Made by a program: the position numbers and the translations under genes. The notes under the pieces were generated by a model, which was not told where the DNA came from, made no database searches, and saw only the letters and a list, made by a program, of their open reading frames with translations. Of a DNA stretch of 64,000 bases, positions 11,465 through 24,251 are shown in pieces. The stretch comes from Rhizoctonia solani. Its lineage: Eukaryota; Basidiomycota; Agaricomycetes; Cantharellales; Ceratobasidiaceae. The DNA is taken from contig NC_057383.1 of NCBI RefSeq assembly GCF_016906535.1, positions 1,302,001-1,366,000 of the forward strand, read 5' to 3'. Every line of letters starts with the position of its first letter. Position 1 is the first letter of the stretch.

Positions 11465-14400
11465 ATGCCCTCGAGTCATAACGATCCTCCATCTGTGTCT
11501 ACTGGTCAACTAGCTATGGACGACGCCGATGATTCTTCGATCAAAGGACTCAAGCTCAACCCTGCTGAGCGGGCCTGGGTAATCAACAACTTCTACCAGG
11601 AGTTTCTTACCAATAAGGCGAATCGAGGGGCACGGAACCAACCCAACGGCAAGAAGTTTGCACACAGCACAGTCACAGACGCATACATCAAGCATCATTG
11701 GGGTTCTTGGAGCGATCAGAAGAAGGAGAGATACAAGCCGAAGCTACGAGAAGTGAGTTCAACGCCTTAAATTCTTGTACTTGTGACCTGATAATCGTTG
11801 AATGGTTTCTTACGATCAAACATTTGTTCCTTCCCACCTCCTTTATTCAGGTATGCTTGCCAAATGGCCACATTTTTCGTTACTGACTCCCATTATGTAG
11901 GTTTATATAATCTTTTCAATAATACGTTATCACAGGATGGGGCCGCGCAAAAGGCCGACGAGGCATCCAAAGCTCCAAAAAGACCGAAGAAGATTAGCCC
12001 TGAAAACGAGTGGTCGCGGAACAACCCACAAGAAGTCCAACGCGAGATGAACAAGTATCTGGAAAACACGCCGGGCTCGTCGTGGAACGTTGGCTCCGTC
12101 CGCCATGTGACTTGTCGCACCTTTGAGGGCTTGCCGAGCGACCAAAGACAATACTGGCAGGAACAAGCAGAGGCAGAACGACAACGGCAAAACGCTTCAT
12201 TGCCCTATCAAGGCGAGACCCTAGCTCAGTGAGTTGCTGGTTACCCTTGCTCGTTTGATTCTTAGGTGTGTTGATTATGTTGGCTTGTCAACTTAGTTAC
12301 GTGTCTGATTGGATGAAGCTACTGAACCGCCTGGCTCTGGATGGTGAGCGATGCGGTAACCTATCGCTTGCGGCCTTCGTAGGTTGGCAAAGCATTGATA
12401 GCAACGGTGTAGCCGTTCAAAATGTTGATATGTGAGTACTGGCCTATATTAATGTTTAATAGACTTTTCACACAAACTCCTAGCTATACGTCCGAGAGTA
12501 TCGCCGCGTTCAAGGATTCGCCAGAGCAGATTGAAGCTCACGCCAAGTTCACACATTGGCTCGAAGGATATAATGGTATTTATAACTCAGTTTTTGTCCT
12601 TAAATATTCCGTGACTCATTGACGTGATAGGTGTTGCTATCAGCGGGAGCGACCCGGCTCCCACAGCCATTCCGAATCCAAAATTTCACAACCGTCCAGA
12701 AATGCCACCACTAGAGGGCAAGCCAAAGCTTTCTCTCGTTCGCCAGCAAAACCGTGATTTTATCAATGCGGAATGGTGTAAGCAACATCTTTGAATTACT
12801 GTGCTCACATCTAACCTAGTTTGAAGCATTTTATGGCGGAGTTGGCCCAACTCCTTGGACACTATTAGGGGAAGTTCATCGCCAGGGACAACTGCACACC
12901 TGGGTTCACGGTTGGCCGGAAGATCTTGATTTTTCCGAGCCGTCAAACCAGAACATTGCCGACTCTATCCGACTTAACGAGCACTTACGGGGACGCCAAA
13001 ATGGACTAGCCAGCGACAAACAGTTCCGATTCAAACGGGTATTCGGTAGTAGTAACTCCCCTCCTGCTCATTGTGTAGCTACTCGGATATCGAAGGTTCA
13101 GCATCGAGGCAACACCGTTCATCAGCTGGATTACGATGGCCCGGTGGACAAGCCGCAATGCGAACGTGCGGTCGCATATCCCCCACGATGCTGGGCTTAT
13201 TTTTATCATCATTTTCAGCAGAAGAACTTGAACCATTGGCTTGGTCTAGCGAGCGTCAGCAATATGCCAGTCATAGTGTTGATCCCCGAGGACGTGCTCA
13301 CGTTTATTCGCGGTTTCCTTGGCCCCGTCGACTCTGTATTATCCGCCAAAATAATCAAGACGCTCGAAATGGTCAACCTAATTGAAGAGCATGGGCCACA
13401 CACAGTACGTACTAGTTCTACCGATTATATAGAAAGTGAGTATCACTAAGTTGCGTATACTAGACTCCTCAAGGCATATGGGGCTTGGCTGATGGGAATA
13501 ATCCCCTCCCAGCACTCATGCCGGCGAGAAAGCTTTCGACCCCTTCGGCTCTGTCATCGCGAATAATTAACGAGTTCTGGGTGCCCGATTCATATGGGAT
13601 GAGTTCGTATGCAGCACAAAGTAAAGGGCTTGGGCGACATTCAACTCTCGAGTATTTCTTCTTATCGATCGATCGTTTGAAAGATAGCTCTTTCATCCAC
13701 TCGACTAGTCAGACCGTGCAAGGTGGCATTGGTGGCGTTGTCAATATCATAATTCCTCTGGTTCAGCTACTATTGAACGCGGCTGTTTCGGCTCTAAGCC
13801 TCAAGAATCTCCCGTCTCCCCCGCCCTCGTCACTGGATTTGGATGGTCTCGGTCATGGCGAATTTTACAAAATTTGCAAGTACCTCGACGCTTGGTCTGA
13901 GGTATGCGAGCGATCTGTTTCTATCCTATCGAGCTCCTCACATGAGCGCATACATTCGGGCGACGGCATCGCGGGATCGGTCGAAGCTTCGGATAAGGAC
14001 TTGACTAGTACCAACTCTGGTGACAACGACAAATTGCCTCGAGTAGATGCCACCCAGCCAAGAAAGGCTACCGGCAAAGGTACAGCCCTGGCCTCCCAAC
14101 GCGCACCTGAGGAGATCGCACCCGTGTCATCTACTGAGTTGGATGGAGGATCCAACTCAGGAGAGAGAAACCCAGATGACGAGGCTGTGCGTAAGTAACT
14201 TCATATTATGTTTATGCCTTTGGTGCTTACATCATTCACAAAGCTATTGTTCTTGACAACGCGCTTTTTGAGCCCACTCCCCAGCGTCAATCCACCACAG
14301 ATTTCAACCAACGGAAACACATATTTGGACTCTTTGCTGCTCAACCTGATGTGCCAGCCATTACGGCCGATCCTGAGGATATCGCAAAGGAGGCTGAGAC

Positions 14401-15899
14401 ATGCCTGACTGAGGCCCAGGCTGCGGTGTCGAGGTGGCAGGTGCTGGATACCTTATACAACATTCCCTACCCGCTGGCCGCTATGCGCTATGCCCAGACA
14501 CTTTCTCAGCGTGCCGAAGAGTCGATCCAACCACTAGTAACCATTATATTACTCCATCGGTTCAATTTTAACAGATGTCGAGATTTATGGCCTCGGGTCA
14601 AATCGTACCACCAGGGCGTGCTTCTTTCTCTGCGTAAATTGGCACATATTTTGAAGGCGCTAGAAGGTCTTTTACGGGACGATGCTCAGTCGCAAGTAGC
14701 CCTCAAGAAGTTTGGCGAAATCCTGGCTGAAGTCAAAGCACGGTCATTGGTGTGCTGCGCAATTGTCGAGCCGCTCAAGCAGTTGGAGCTTGTTTCCACT
14801 TATCACGCAAATCGCCTGAAGGACCTCTGGGATGCCGACGTATTTAGCCTTGACCCAAGTGAGATCGGTGAGCTGGTGCATGGGTTAGATGCTTGGCGAG
14901 ATCAGGCCGAGGGGACGCTTCGTGAACTTAGCCATTCTGTGATCAGAAAATGGCAACTGTTAGGGTTGCACGACTATGCTGAAATTCCGAAAGAGGTGAA
15001 CTTTCGATTTGGAAGTCCAGGAGGTGTGCTTTTCACCGCTGAATCAAGAAGTATGTATTGTGTCTTTAGTGTTTCTATGTTATTAAAGTACTAAAGTCGA
15101 ACTCAATCACAGAAATTCTACAGCAGCATCAATTGACTCGTAAGTACATCCACTAATCGGCAATAATTAGTAGTGTTGAAACCTGTATTAAGTCGCCTTG
15201 GCTCCGAATCCCGGCCCGGGTGCCAACACCGGCTTGCCTAGGCCAATCACACCCGACCCCTGGGACACCTCTGTCCCAGAAATGCCTCCCATTCTGCCAC
15301 CATCTTCCTTGAGTCAAAGCGCTAGATCTCCCACCCCTGGACTGTTCACAAATGTCTCGCTTACGGTTGGCCCTCCCTCGACCAATTCTCAAATGTGCTC
15401 ACCTCAAGCAGACGCCAGTCAGGAGCTTGCATCGTCCAAACATCAAGACATAACCGCTGAAATTGTTGACAAAGAACCATCTGCTTCTCAAGCAACGGTG
15501 GGGGAACCGGTTTTGATTTTGGGCAACGTGGATGCGGTGGATAGTAGGCCAGAGGTGATGGTGGTGTCCGTGAATTGTGAGGAAGAACGGTGGGAGGAAG
15601 CGCCTGCGTCTGACAAACAGAATGAGCCCCGTCGGTCAACCCGCGGAAGGGTCACTCTGGCTGGAGGCAAGATGCTCCGGCTTGCAACTGCAGCCTTGGG
15701 TGCAATGCATGATGCCCCAACAAAAGTCTTGCGGCGGTCACAACGAGGGGAGGCTGGACTATGTGGAGGTGAAGGGGAAAACAAGGCCAAAACAATGGTA
15801 AAAACAAGGGCAAAGCGGAAGTCTGAAGCAGCGGTGGCAAGAGAAACAGAGGGTGTTGGTAGGAAAAAGGCTGCAAAGCGTCAGAAGGTAAACAAGTGA
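11465..15899 (+). CDS. KDZ-element companion protein, HMG-box-like segments and basic tail
   Basis: I do not recognise this as a named family. The start at 11465 follows a promoter-like stretch and opens exon 1 (to 11752, GTGAGT donor). Exon 2 is 11936-12228; further exons run through about 12300-12430, 12480-12575, 12631-12778, 12820-13040, 13080-13405, 13480-14190, 14243-15050 and 15197-15899, giving well over 1000 residues. Exons 1-2 hold two segments like HMG boxes or a KDZ-linked DNA-binding fold (for example LPSDQRQYWQEQAEAER). The middle is globular, with Trp-rich stretches (TPWTLLGEV, WVHGWPEDLD). An alpha-helical region follows at 14350-15050. The tail is Pro/Ser-rich and ends in basic patches (RRSTRGR, KKAAKRQK) that look like nuclear-localisation or DNA-contact signals. 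It lies divergently from the transposase inside the same arms, so an accessory transposition or chromatin role is inferred. No TET/JBP dioxygenase signature was seen. Confidence 0.6.
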
Positions 15900-16368
15900 T
15901 TGATACATGCCGTATTGTAAATAGAACAGCGTTCCAATTAATAAACCACCACTCAGCAGGCCATAGATGGGTTGTGTGAGTGTCATCAGTATGATCAGAA
16001 AGGTGGAGGGCATGGTGTAGGGAAAGGTAACAAGTAAAGATAACTATGATGAGAACGGCAATTAGAGGAAGATGATATGAAACTGTAATGCAAAAGCTGT
16101 TCTATTTTGTCTTCCTGTGAATTTAGGAGTGCTTTGCAGTCAGCAACACCAAAATACAAAGCACTCAAACAACTTTGCAGGTAATAAATAGGGTACTTGA
16201 GACCAAACTCTGTTTGTGATTCTCATGGACTGCCCTATCTTGCAATACTGACAATTCAATGTTGTTATCTGTGCACATTATTACATATTGTTTGCAACAA
16301 AGAGGCTGAAGTAGCCCAGGTAGGGGCACTGCATTGTTAAGGTTTGAATCTTTTATACCATGAAATAT
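15900..16368. other. Companion 3-prime flank up to right arm
   Basis: A/T-rich non-coding DNA follows the stop codon of the companion gene and runs into the inner end of the right arm. Nothing else is recognisable. Confidence 0.5.
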
Positions 16369-16696
16369 GCTGGGAATGGTGGTAGGGGGAAAGATATTGT
16401 AATTAGTGAATGTTAGTAAATGTTAGTGAGTGGGAGCAAATGTTAGTGAGTAGGAGTGAATGTTTGTGAATGCAAGTGAATGTTAGTGAATGCAAGTGAA
16501 TGTTAGTGAATGCAAGTGAATGTTAGTGGGTGCAAACTTATTGTGAGTCTGTAAGTGATGTTACCAAATATTTGCTGCTACCTGGCCCTCATTTATCAAT
16601 CTCTCCAACTAACATTTTCCTTGTATTCTATCAAAATCATGTGCACATAACCTGGGTGGATCCATATCTTCATACTGGCATACTCCAACTAATTGA

Positions 16697-16987
16697 CTTA
16701 CTCAAACAAATTGGTCAGAGTTCCTGAGTGCTCCCAAGCACTTATGTGTTCTCTCCAAGGTGGGCAAGCCTCTGCAAGCTACACACTGTACTTAGTCAGC
16801 TGTTATTTGTACCATTCTGGAAGTCTATCTAATATTTGACCTCCCATATCAGGCAAAGTCCACTTGACCAATTTGGTCAAGCAAGATGACTAAGAGTTGA
16901 TTGGAGCTTGCAGGGGCTGACCCACCTTGGGCAGAACACATAAGTGCTTGGGAGTGCTTGGGGACTCTGACTGATTTGGTTGGGTAC
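16697..16987. mobile_element. MITE-like hairpin, right arm (mirror copy)
   Basis: This is the mirror-image copy of the hairpin at 4065-4355, with the same imperfect terminal repeats (AAGCACTTATGTGTTCT near both ends) at the coordinates expected from the arm symmetry. Confidence 0.6.
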
Positions 16988-17973
16988 ATGAGGACAAATG
17001 CAGCCATCCAAGTATAGAAAATATGCTCAAATACATTTTTGATAAGGTTCAGGTACAGTATAAGTAGAAGACTAATGTTTGATTATTTATATTTATATAG
17101 TAATTCTAATCATAATTTCCAAATTTGGATTGATAACTCAAAGTGCATATGATCAGGGTGGAAAGGTGTACTAGCATCAAATTCCCCTGTTTGGCTATAC
17201 CCCCTACTTAGACACTTCCAAATCACTTGAACAACATTACACCTGCCTCAGTATATCCTTTGTGTGCACTCACACATCTGATACTAAGATACTCCCCCTA
17301 ACCAATATAAGTGCACTGCCAATACTTCCAACTGAAATGCCAACCATCACATAATAACATACTTGCCATGAATAATGTTATCTCACATTATGTCTTAGCC
17401 ATTTATGGGCCCCTATAAGTTACTAACATATTCCTGCTGAGTAACGCTATTGATGGTTCCATGCTAACATACTTCACCTGACTAACATTATCCCTCAAAT
17501 GCATCCTAACTGGATGTGACACCACCAGCATCTACTAACATAGTCCCCTCAACTAACATTACCATCAGTGCCAACTTACCTGACCCTTGACCCTGACCAA
17601 CCTACTGCCTGCAAGCTACCATACTCCCTCAAACTTGTGTGCATTATCCCTATTCCTCACTAATGTAGTCCCTCCCCCCACTAACATTACCCCTATCCCC
17701 ACCAACCTAGTCCCCCTCACTGACATTACTCCCTATCCACTAGCATTGATGTACACACTACCCATATTCCCCAGAAACATACTTCCTGTGACTAACATTA
17801 TTCCCCAATCCACTAGCATTGATGTACATACCATCCCAATCCATCACCAACATAGTGTCCTTTACTAATATTTCCCCCACCTGTTAGCCTACATGCACAC
17901 TGACCTGACCCCCACTAACATACTCCACCTAAATAATAGTAGCCCCTATTGCACTGCCCCTCATCTATAATAC

Positions 17974-18536
17974 TGTTGTACACCACTGTAAGGTGGGTAC
18001 ACGCTGGTGGGGACAGGTGCTTAAGGCTGTACTACTACAAGCAACACTGGTCCAACTAACTAACTAGGCTATACTACTGCCGCTTAAGGCAGACTTCTAC
18101 TGAGTGCTATGGACAAAGGGGCCTTAGGCCTGGAGGTGTGGTAGGTTGAATAAAGGGGTAAGTGTGGTTTAGCTACTGGGGGCCGGCTACTTAGCTGGCT
18201 GGATGTATCCTCCTCAATGAATATGAGACAAGGTAAAATCAACTTGGGGTCTCCAAGCAATTTCCCTCTTGTATTTATACACAAGAGAACTATCTACAGG
18301 TGGTCAAAGCTTGTGAGAAAAGAAGGAAGGATATGAAAAAGGAAGCATGCTGCGGGCTGCACAGAAGCGTGGACTTCTCCTAAGCGCCCTTGGCACGGCA
18401 TCTTGGCGCGGCATCTTGGCATAATAAGCGCCGAGATCACGTGATTGAAAAACGTAAGATAAGCAGTTCGGAAAAAATAGTAAAAATATCAGAAAAATTG
18501 TGCAATCCTAATGGTATATGTTAGAGGGTTGTAACA
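17974..18536 (-). mobile_element. Solo LTR, right arm (mirror copy)
   Basis: This is the reverse complement of the LTR at 2516-3078, with the same 5-bp duplication (AATAC on the plus strand at 17969-17973 and 18537-18541). Its exact mirror position shows it was copied with the arm and is not a second independent insertion. Confidence 0.85.
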
Positions 18537-18541
18537 AATAC

Positions 18542-20650
18542 CCCTAGGCATTGCTAATGTTGCTCTCCTCCACTAACATTCTCCCCTATCCCCCACTAAT
18601 GTGCACCTCATTAACATTGTCCAATATCCAATAGTACCCATGTGCACACTGGCCCCATCCACACTAATATACTCCACCCAACTAACATTATCTTGTATTC
18701 CATCCACTCATATGTACTACCACCATCCCTGACTAACATTGTCCCCCACACTAACATTACCCCCTATCCCCCACTAACATACTTCCCCTGACTAGCATTA
18801 CACCTTATTCAATCCCTGTCCCCTAATAACATACTCCCACTGACTAACATTATCCTGATTCCATCCTGCCATTGACACTACCCCTAAGTGTCATTAACAT
18901 AGTCCCACCACTGACTAACATTACTCCTTATCCTCCACTAATTTAGTTCCTCTGATAAACATCACCCCCTATGTCCTGCTAACCTCCTTCACTAACAGCA
19001 TCCCCTATTCCATCCCCCTCTATCCACACTACCCTTAACCATCACTATCCCCCATTAACATAGTTGCCTGTACTAACATTGTCCCCTATCCCCCACTAAC
19101 ATAGTCCCCCCCACTGACACTACTCCCCATCCACTAACACTCATGTGTGCACCCCCCTGACCCTCACTAACATGGTCTCTCTCACTAACATTACCCCCTA
19201 TCCCCCACTAACATAGTCCCCTGAGTAATATTGTCCTCCATTCCATCCATCCTTACATATAATACCATCATCCCTAACTAACATAGTCCCCCAATTAACA
19301 TTACCCCCTATCCTCCACTAACATTGTCCCCCCCTCTAACATTATCTCATATCCACTAACATTCATGTGTGCACTCCCCTATCCCCACTAACATACTCTC
19401 CCTCACTAACATTATCCTCCAGTCCATCCCCCCCATCCATCCTACCCCTAACCATCACTAACATTGTCCCCCCCCACTAACATTATCTCATATCCACTAA
19501 CATTCATGTGCGCACTCCCCTAACCATCACTGACATAGTCCCCCCCACTAACATTACCCCCTATCCCCCACTAACATACTCTCCCTCACTAACATTATCC
19601 TCCAGTCCATCCCCCCCATCCATCCTACCCCTAACCATCACTAACATTGTCCCCCCCCACTAACATTGCCCACCATCCACTAACATTCATGTGCGCACTC
19701 CCCTAACCATCACTAACATAGTCCCCCCACTAACATTACTCCCTATCCCCCACTAACATTGTCCCCCCCACTAACATTCATGTGCACACCCCCTAACCAT
19801 CACTAACATAGTCCCCCCACTAACATTAACCCCCTATCCCCCACTAACATACTCCCCCTCACTAACATTATCCCCCAGTCCATCCCCCCCATCCATCCTA
19901 CCCCTAACCATCACTAACATTGTCCCCCCCCACTAACATTGCCCACCATCCACTAACATTCATGTGCGCACTCCCCTAACCATCACTAACATAGTCCCCC
20001 CCACTAACATTACCCCCTATCCCCCACTAACATTGTCCCCCCCACTAACATTCATGTGCGCACTCCCCTAACCATCACTAACATAGTCCCCCCCACTAAC
20101 ATTACCCCCTATCCCCCACTAACATTGTCCCCCCCACTAACATTCATGTGTGCACCCCCTAACCATCACTAACATAGTCCCCCCACTAACATTACCCCCT
20201 ATCCCCCACTAACATACTCCCCCTCACTAACATTATCCCCCAGTCCATCCCCCCATCCATCCTACCCCTAACCATCACTAACATGGTCCCCCCCACTAAC
20301 ATTACCCCCTATCCCCCACTAACATTACCCCCTATCCCCCACTAACATAGTTCCCCTCACTAGCATTGCCTCCTATCCACTAGCATTCATGTGCATGCTA
20401 CCCCTATCCCCCACTAACATACTCCCCCTCACTAACATTATCCCCTGTTCCACCCTCCCCATATTGGTACAACCCTTACCCCTTACTAACATAGTCTCAC
20501 CACTAGCATTACCCCCTATCCCCCACTAACATAATCCCCCTCACTAGCATTGATGTATGCAGTACCCCTATCCCCCACTAACATACCCCCCTCCACTAAC
20601 ATTCCCTTGGAGTGCCCCTGTCCATTCATATCCCTACTACCATACTCCCC
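18542..20650 (-). repeat. C-rich mirror satellite, right arm
   Basis: This is the mirror image of the left-arm array, with CACTAACATT and CCCCCTATCCCCCAC units on the plus strand. It matches the left array almost base for base, including the higher-order module pattern. Confidence 0.9.
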
Positions 20651-20981
20651 CCAGTAACATTACCCCTATATCTCCCCCCAATTAACATTACCCCTGGCTC
20701 TGATCACCCCTTATAACATATATTAACATGTACCCCTATCATACACCCCATGCATTCCCCTACACTACCATAACATATGCCCCTATCCCCTCACTACCAT
20801 TTCCCCCTACCATATATTATCCCCCAACCCCCCTTCCTGGCCATCCCCCTACCCCCAAGCTGTGGCCCTATGTTACTCCTATGTTAGGGCCCACGAGGTG
20901 TACAAGCTGGCATAGTCAATGACGCAATACTATGAGTGCTGAGGAAAGGCTTTGACACTATGTTAATGTTAGTCTACTGAA

Positions 20982-21299
20982 GCAACTCAAAATTCATTGG
21001 ACGTTTGCAACTTTTCTAGAGTTCCCTCGAGACCAGTGGCCGATCTCAAAGGCAGGGGAAACTTTCCAACCCTTTACTTATTGTATGCGATGCAGACTAA
21101 ACCAGATGTCCCTCATCCATTGTTGCTGTAAATCTCGATTTTATTTATCAAAGGTTACAATGTGGCCGCAAAGCCTTATAAACCTCTTGACCAATTGAGC
21201 ACAAGACCAACATCGAGGCTACCCAATTACTTAAAATAAGTCTTTGCCCTAATATACCATCCACGTCAGTACATACTCTATCCAGCCAACTCATGATAC
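20982..21299. other. Junction flank
   Basis: Non-repetitive DNA lies immediately outside the element and carries the 3-prime flank of the S41 peptidase gene. No target duplication matching the bases before 72 is visible. Confidence 0.5.
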
Positions 21300-24251
21300 T
21301 CACACAAAGTTCCACAAGTTCTGCGGATTCATATACGTCTCGTGGGTATAAGGCAGTCGGATATTTGCGCGTTCAACAAAGAAGGCTGTGAACCATAAGT
21401 TTGCCTCGAACTCGGACAAGTCAAGAGACTGGAACTCACCCAGAGGCGTATTCTTCGATTTCCAGGACCACGCATAGCGCCAGTTGATACGGATGTTTCC
21501 ATTTACCAACAAATCGGGGGGAGCCAATGGGTCCTATTCGGGCCAAAAGTTAGGACATGTATTAATACGACCAAGTCGGAGCTCACATTCTTCAATCCAG
21601 CCGTCTTGATCTCTGAATCGAGGTTAGCCCATTCGAGGACTTGGTTCCCCGCAAGACCATTGAAATTCATAGGTTGACCGGGCTAAACCAGCGAGAATTC
21701 GATGTGCAATTTTAAAATAGGTTATTGTCTAATACGAGTGTATGCTTTGAATAGGACGCACGTTACCACCAAAAGTAATAACCTTGATTCCCAGTTTCTC
21801 ATACGCTATTCCGGTGAACAGTGCACACGTAGAGCCGCACATTCCATTACCCACGATCAAGATCTGATAAAATGTTCAACGATTAACTTGGTTCACAGAT
21901 GAACTTTCTACCTTTGACGGAGGGAAAGCCGGTTCGGCAGGAAGCTGAACGTCATATGGCGTGCCTTGACACAGAGTAAGCAATCAACTGGGACAAGGTG
22001 TGAAACCCTCACAGATATCATAAAATCTTTTCGAGTTCGAGTCCTTTTGACCGTTGATAACGAAAGTAGCTACAAGACTATTAATCGGAAGTCAACATTC
22101 TATATATAATACTTACTCGGAGGCTCCATGTAGTTGTAGTTGGCAGGTTGAGGTGTGTTATTCAAGAATGCCCAATCTGCTCATAATATGTCACCTTGCG
22201 CCCCAGAATACAAAGTATGACTTACTGTTCGACGAGTAGAACATGTAGTCAATGCCTTGGGCGATATCGGCGGCAACGATCTTGCGTGCTAGAGGATTGG
22301 CACGGGCGCTTGATTCCCAGCCACTGTACATATATGTGAATACAAGGTCCTTTCTGCAACCAGATTACTCACGAATATCCAAAGCTTGTCCCGGCCAAAG
22401 CATTGATAAGGAATTCGCCTGTAAAGCACTCAGATGTTGACAAACCATGAAAACAGGACCAAGACTTACCTAGACACACGTATCCACCACCATTGCCTGT
22501 GGTATCGACAATCAATTGCTGAACACCTGCGCTCTTGAATTTTGCCAGAGCGGCGACAGTGTCGGTTTGGAATTTCGTATAATCTCCGCCAAATGACCCA
22601 ACCATCAGCTAAGAGAGCAAGTTAAGGGATTGTTGTATAACCAGAGGGAAACACATACCACCCCAGTTTTGTTATCTATAAGGTACATATTAATTGAGAG
22701 TTCAAATGTATGCTATAATTATTCTCACCTGCCAAAATGTACGCCTTCAATTGACCACTTCCACCGGCAACCTAATCCAATATGACTTCAGTGAACTCAT
22801 CGGTGCCGCCAAGATAGTTCTCACAATAGGAATGGTAGGTAGATAAGGGTCGGGAAGGGCAATGCCCTCTGGAGCACCGCCATCCACACTCGTGCCCATC
22901 GGGCGCAGCTTAGGGCGACTAATCTTCTTGGCGACGCTCTGGTTCCCGCGCTCATCAACGCCATTGGTGGTAGATCTAGCAACGCAATTCGCGGTCCAGT
23001 AGGATGGCCCATCAACGAATGGGGCTCCCAGGTAATTTGAACGGTAGTCGAACTATATGTACTCGATCAGAGAGGCAAGACAGGAATTGGCTCGTGGAAC
23101 TTGCCTTGACGATTTCTGGCTTAGTTCCGCCAACGGGGATCACTGTCATAGTGAGACTGTCCTTGTCCGGGAACAGCGATCCTGCAATATCTCCGAGGCG
23201 TTGGGCCCACGCGTTACTCGTCACACGGTAGGAGCTAAGCACCGAGTTAACCCGGATATTGTGGTCTACCCAATTTCCGGATTGAGTGGTAGCTATCAGG
23301 TTCACATATCTGTAAAATTATTAGCTTATCAGTTTAATATGGATGTGTGGTACGAGACCTACGCCCATGCTGGAAGCCCTTCGATGGTCAAAATCTATTC
23401 GATGAGGTGTCATGAGATCCAGAAGTGATCTGAAACGAATAGTACGGACCTTGGCACCTGCGTATTTCTTCCAGTTGAACCCCTTTTGGTCGTAGTAAGA
23501 TGTGAAGTTGGACCCCAGCAAAGAGATGAATTCCACAGTATCTGGCGCGATGTAAATGTCTTGTGCTCCATTCTTCTCAAGGGCTACAACCGGTGCCGGA
23601 AGGATGTTTTGGAACGCATTTCGGTAGCAACTCGGAAGCCACACTAGCAAATGAATGAATAATCGTGTTTGAAATAGCACAAATGCGAGGCCTTACAGGT
23701 ATGGCCATCATCTAAGCGGCTAGAGGTCCATGTCATTAAAAGACTGGGAAAAAATAATTAAGAACTCACTTGATGACATTGAAGAGGTCGCGATTAAACT
23801 CATAGTCAGTCTTATATTTGGTTTTCCGGATGCGTGCAAATTCAAAGTCCAAGTTCACCGAGGCTTCGGTAAAGGGGAATGGCGTTAGTTTCTGCCATTC
23901 TTCAAACGTAAAGAAGCTAATAGCTGTCATTGATGATATTAATGCGAGGTAGATGTATACTTAATCGCAAGCAAACGTACCCCCTTCCACGACGTCCATC
24001 ACGTTTTTGGCCAGAGTGGAATTGTAAGGGAACGAGCTAAATGTGAACACTGTTAATAAAAAAGAAGCAAGAACACAAACAGGAAGTGCGTACTTTAGGC
24101 ATGCTCTTGCATCCACTGGAGCAACAAATGACTGGCCCGCAATTTTTGCACAAGCGTCAGAGGCCCGACCGCCGAGAGGGGTTCCGACAGCTCCTGATAC
24201 AACTAAAGCGCCTCCAACAAGAGCACTTGACACCACTTTGAAAAACGCCAT
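21300..24251 (-). CDS. Secreted S41-family serine peptidase (CPAF/UstP-like)
   Basis: The product begins with MAFFKVVSSALVGGALVVSG, a clear signal peptide, so it is probably secreted or enters the secretory pathway. After a Cys-containing N-terminal domain (PYNSTLAKNVMDVVEGG) comes a region like the PDZ-related domain of CPAF-type S41 peptidases (FNRDLFNVI, then a DGHT-like region and LPAPVVALEKNG). The C-terminal tail-specific-protease fold includes QQLIVDTTGNGGGYVC and the nucleophile region GNGMCGSTCALF, with Ser as the expected catalytic residue. Many introns of about 50-60 bases interrupt it. Family knowledge: fungal members are annotated as S41 peptidases, one being UstP of ustiloxin clusters; no such cluster is visible here. 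The substrate is unknown. The end at 21300 is a TGA that could also be read as a splice donor. Confidence 0.85.

Larger units (their letters stand above)
72..20981. mobile_element. Giant KDZ-type DNA transposon with about 4.6-kb inverted arms
   Basis: The outermost bases (TTCAGTAGACTAACATTAAC on the left, its reverse complement on the right) begin two long inverted arms that enclose a unique core of about 11.7 kb. The core encodes a recognisable KDZ transposase (minus strand) and a long companion gene (plus strand). Mirror positions sum to 21052-21054 over most of the arm length, so the arms differ by only a few small indels. Similarity stops sharply outside 72 and 20981. I see no target-site duplication directly at these ends. 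That this is one transposable unit is inference from arms plus transposase; it could also be a palindrome formed around a smaller element. Confidence 0.75.
16369..20981 (-). repeat. Right inverted arm
   Basis: This is the reverse complement of the left arm with the same internal order of parts. Translated stretches at mirrored positions (for example 16530-16727 versus 4325-4522, 17587-17868 versus 3184-3465, 18084-18284 versus 2768-2968) are identical, which shows very high nucleotide identity. A one-base difference near 20815 (left about 240) and the 45-base length difference at the inner end are the clearest deviations. Confidence 0.9.

Noticed and set aside
11465..15899. Companion gene as a TET/JBP dioxygenase
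   Set aside because: I looked because such genes accompany KDZ elements in fungi, but saw no convincing HxD and downstream His/Arg pattern of that fold.
17587..18284. Small proteins encoded in the arms (and mirror copies at 2768-3465)
   Set aside because: They are translations of satellite or LTR sequence, identical in both arms only because the DNA is identical; composition is low-complexity Pro/Thr/Leu.
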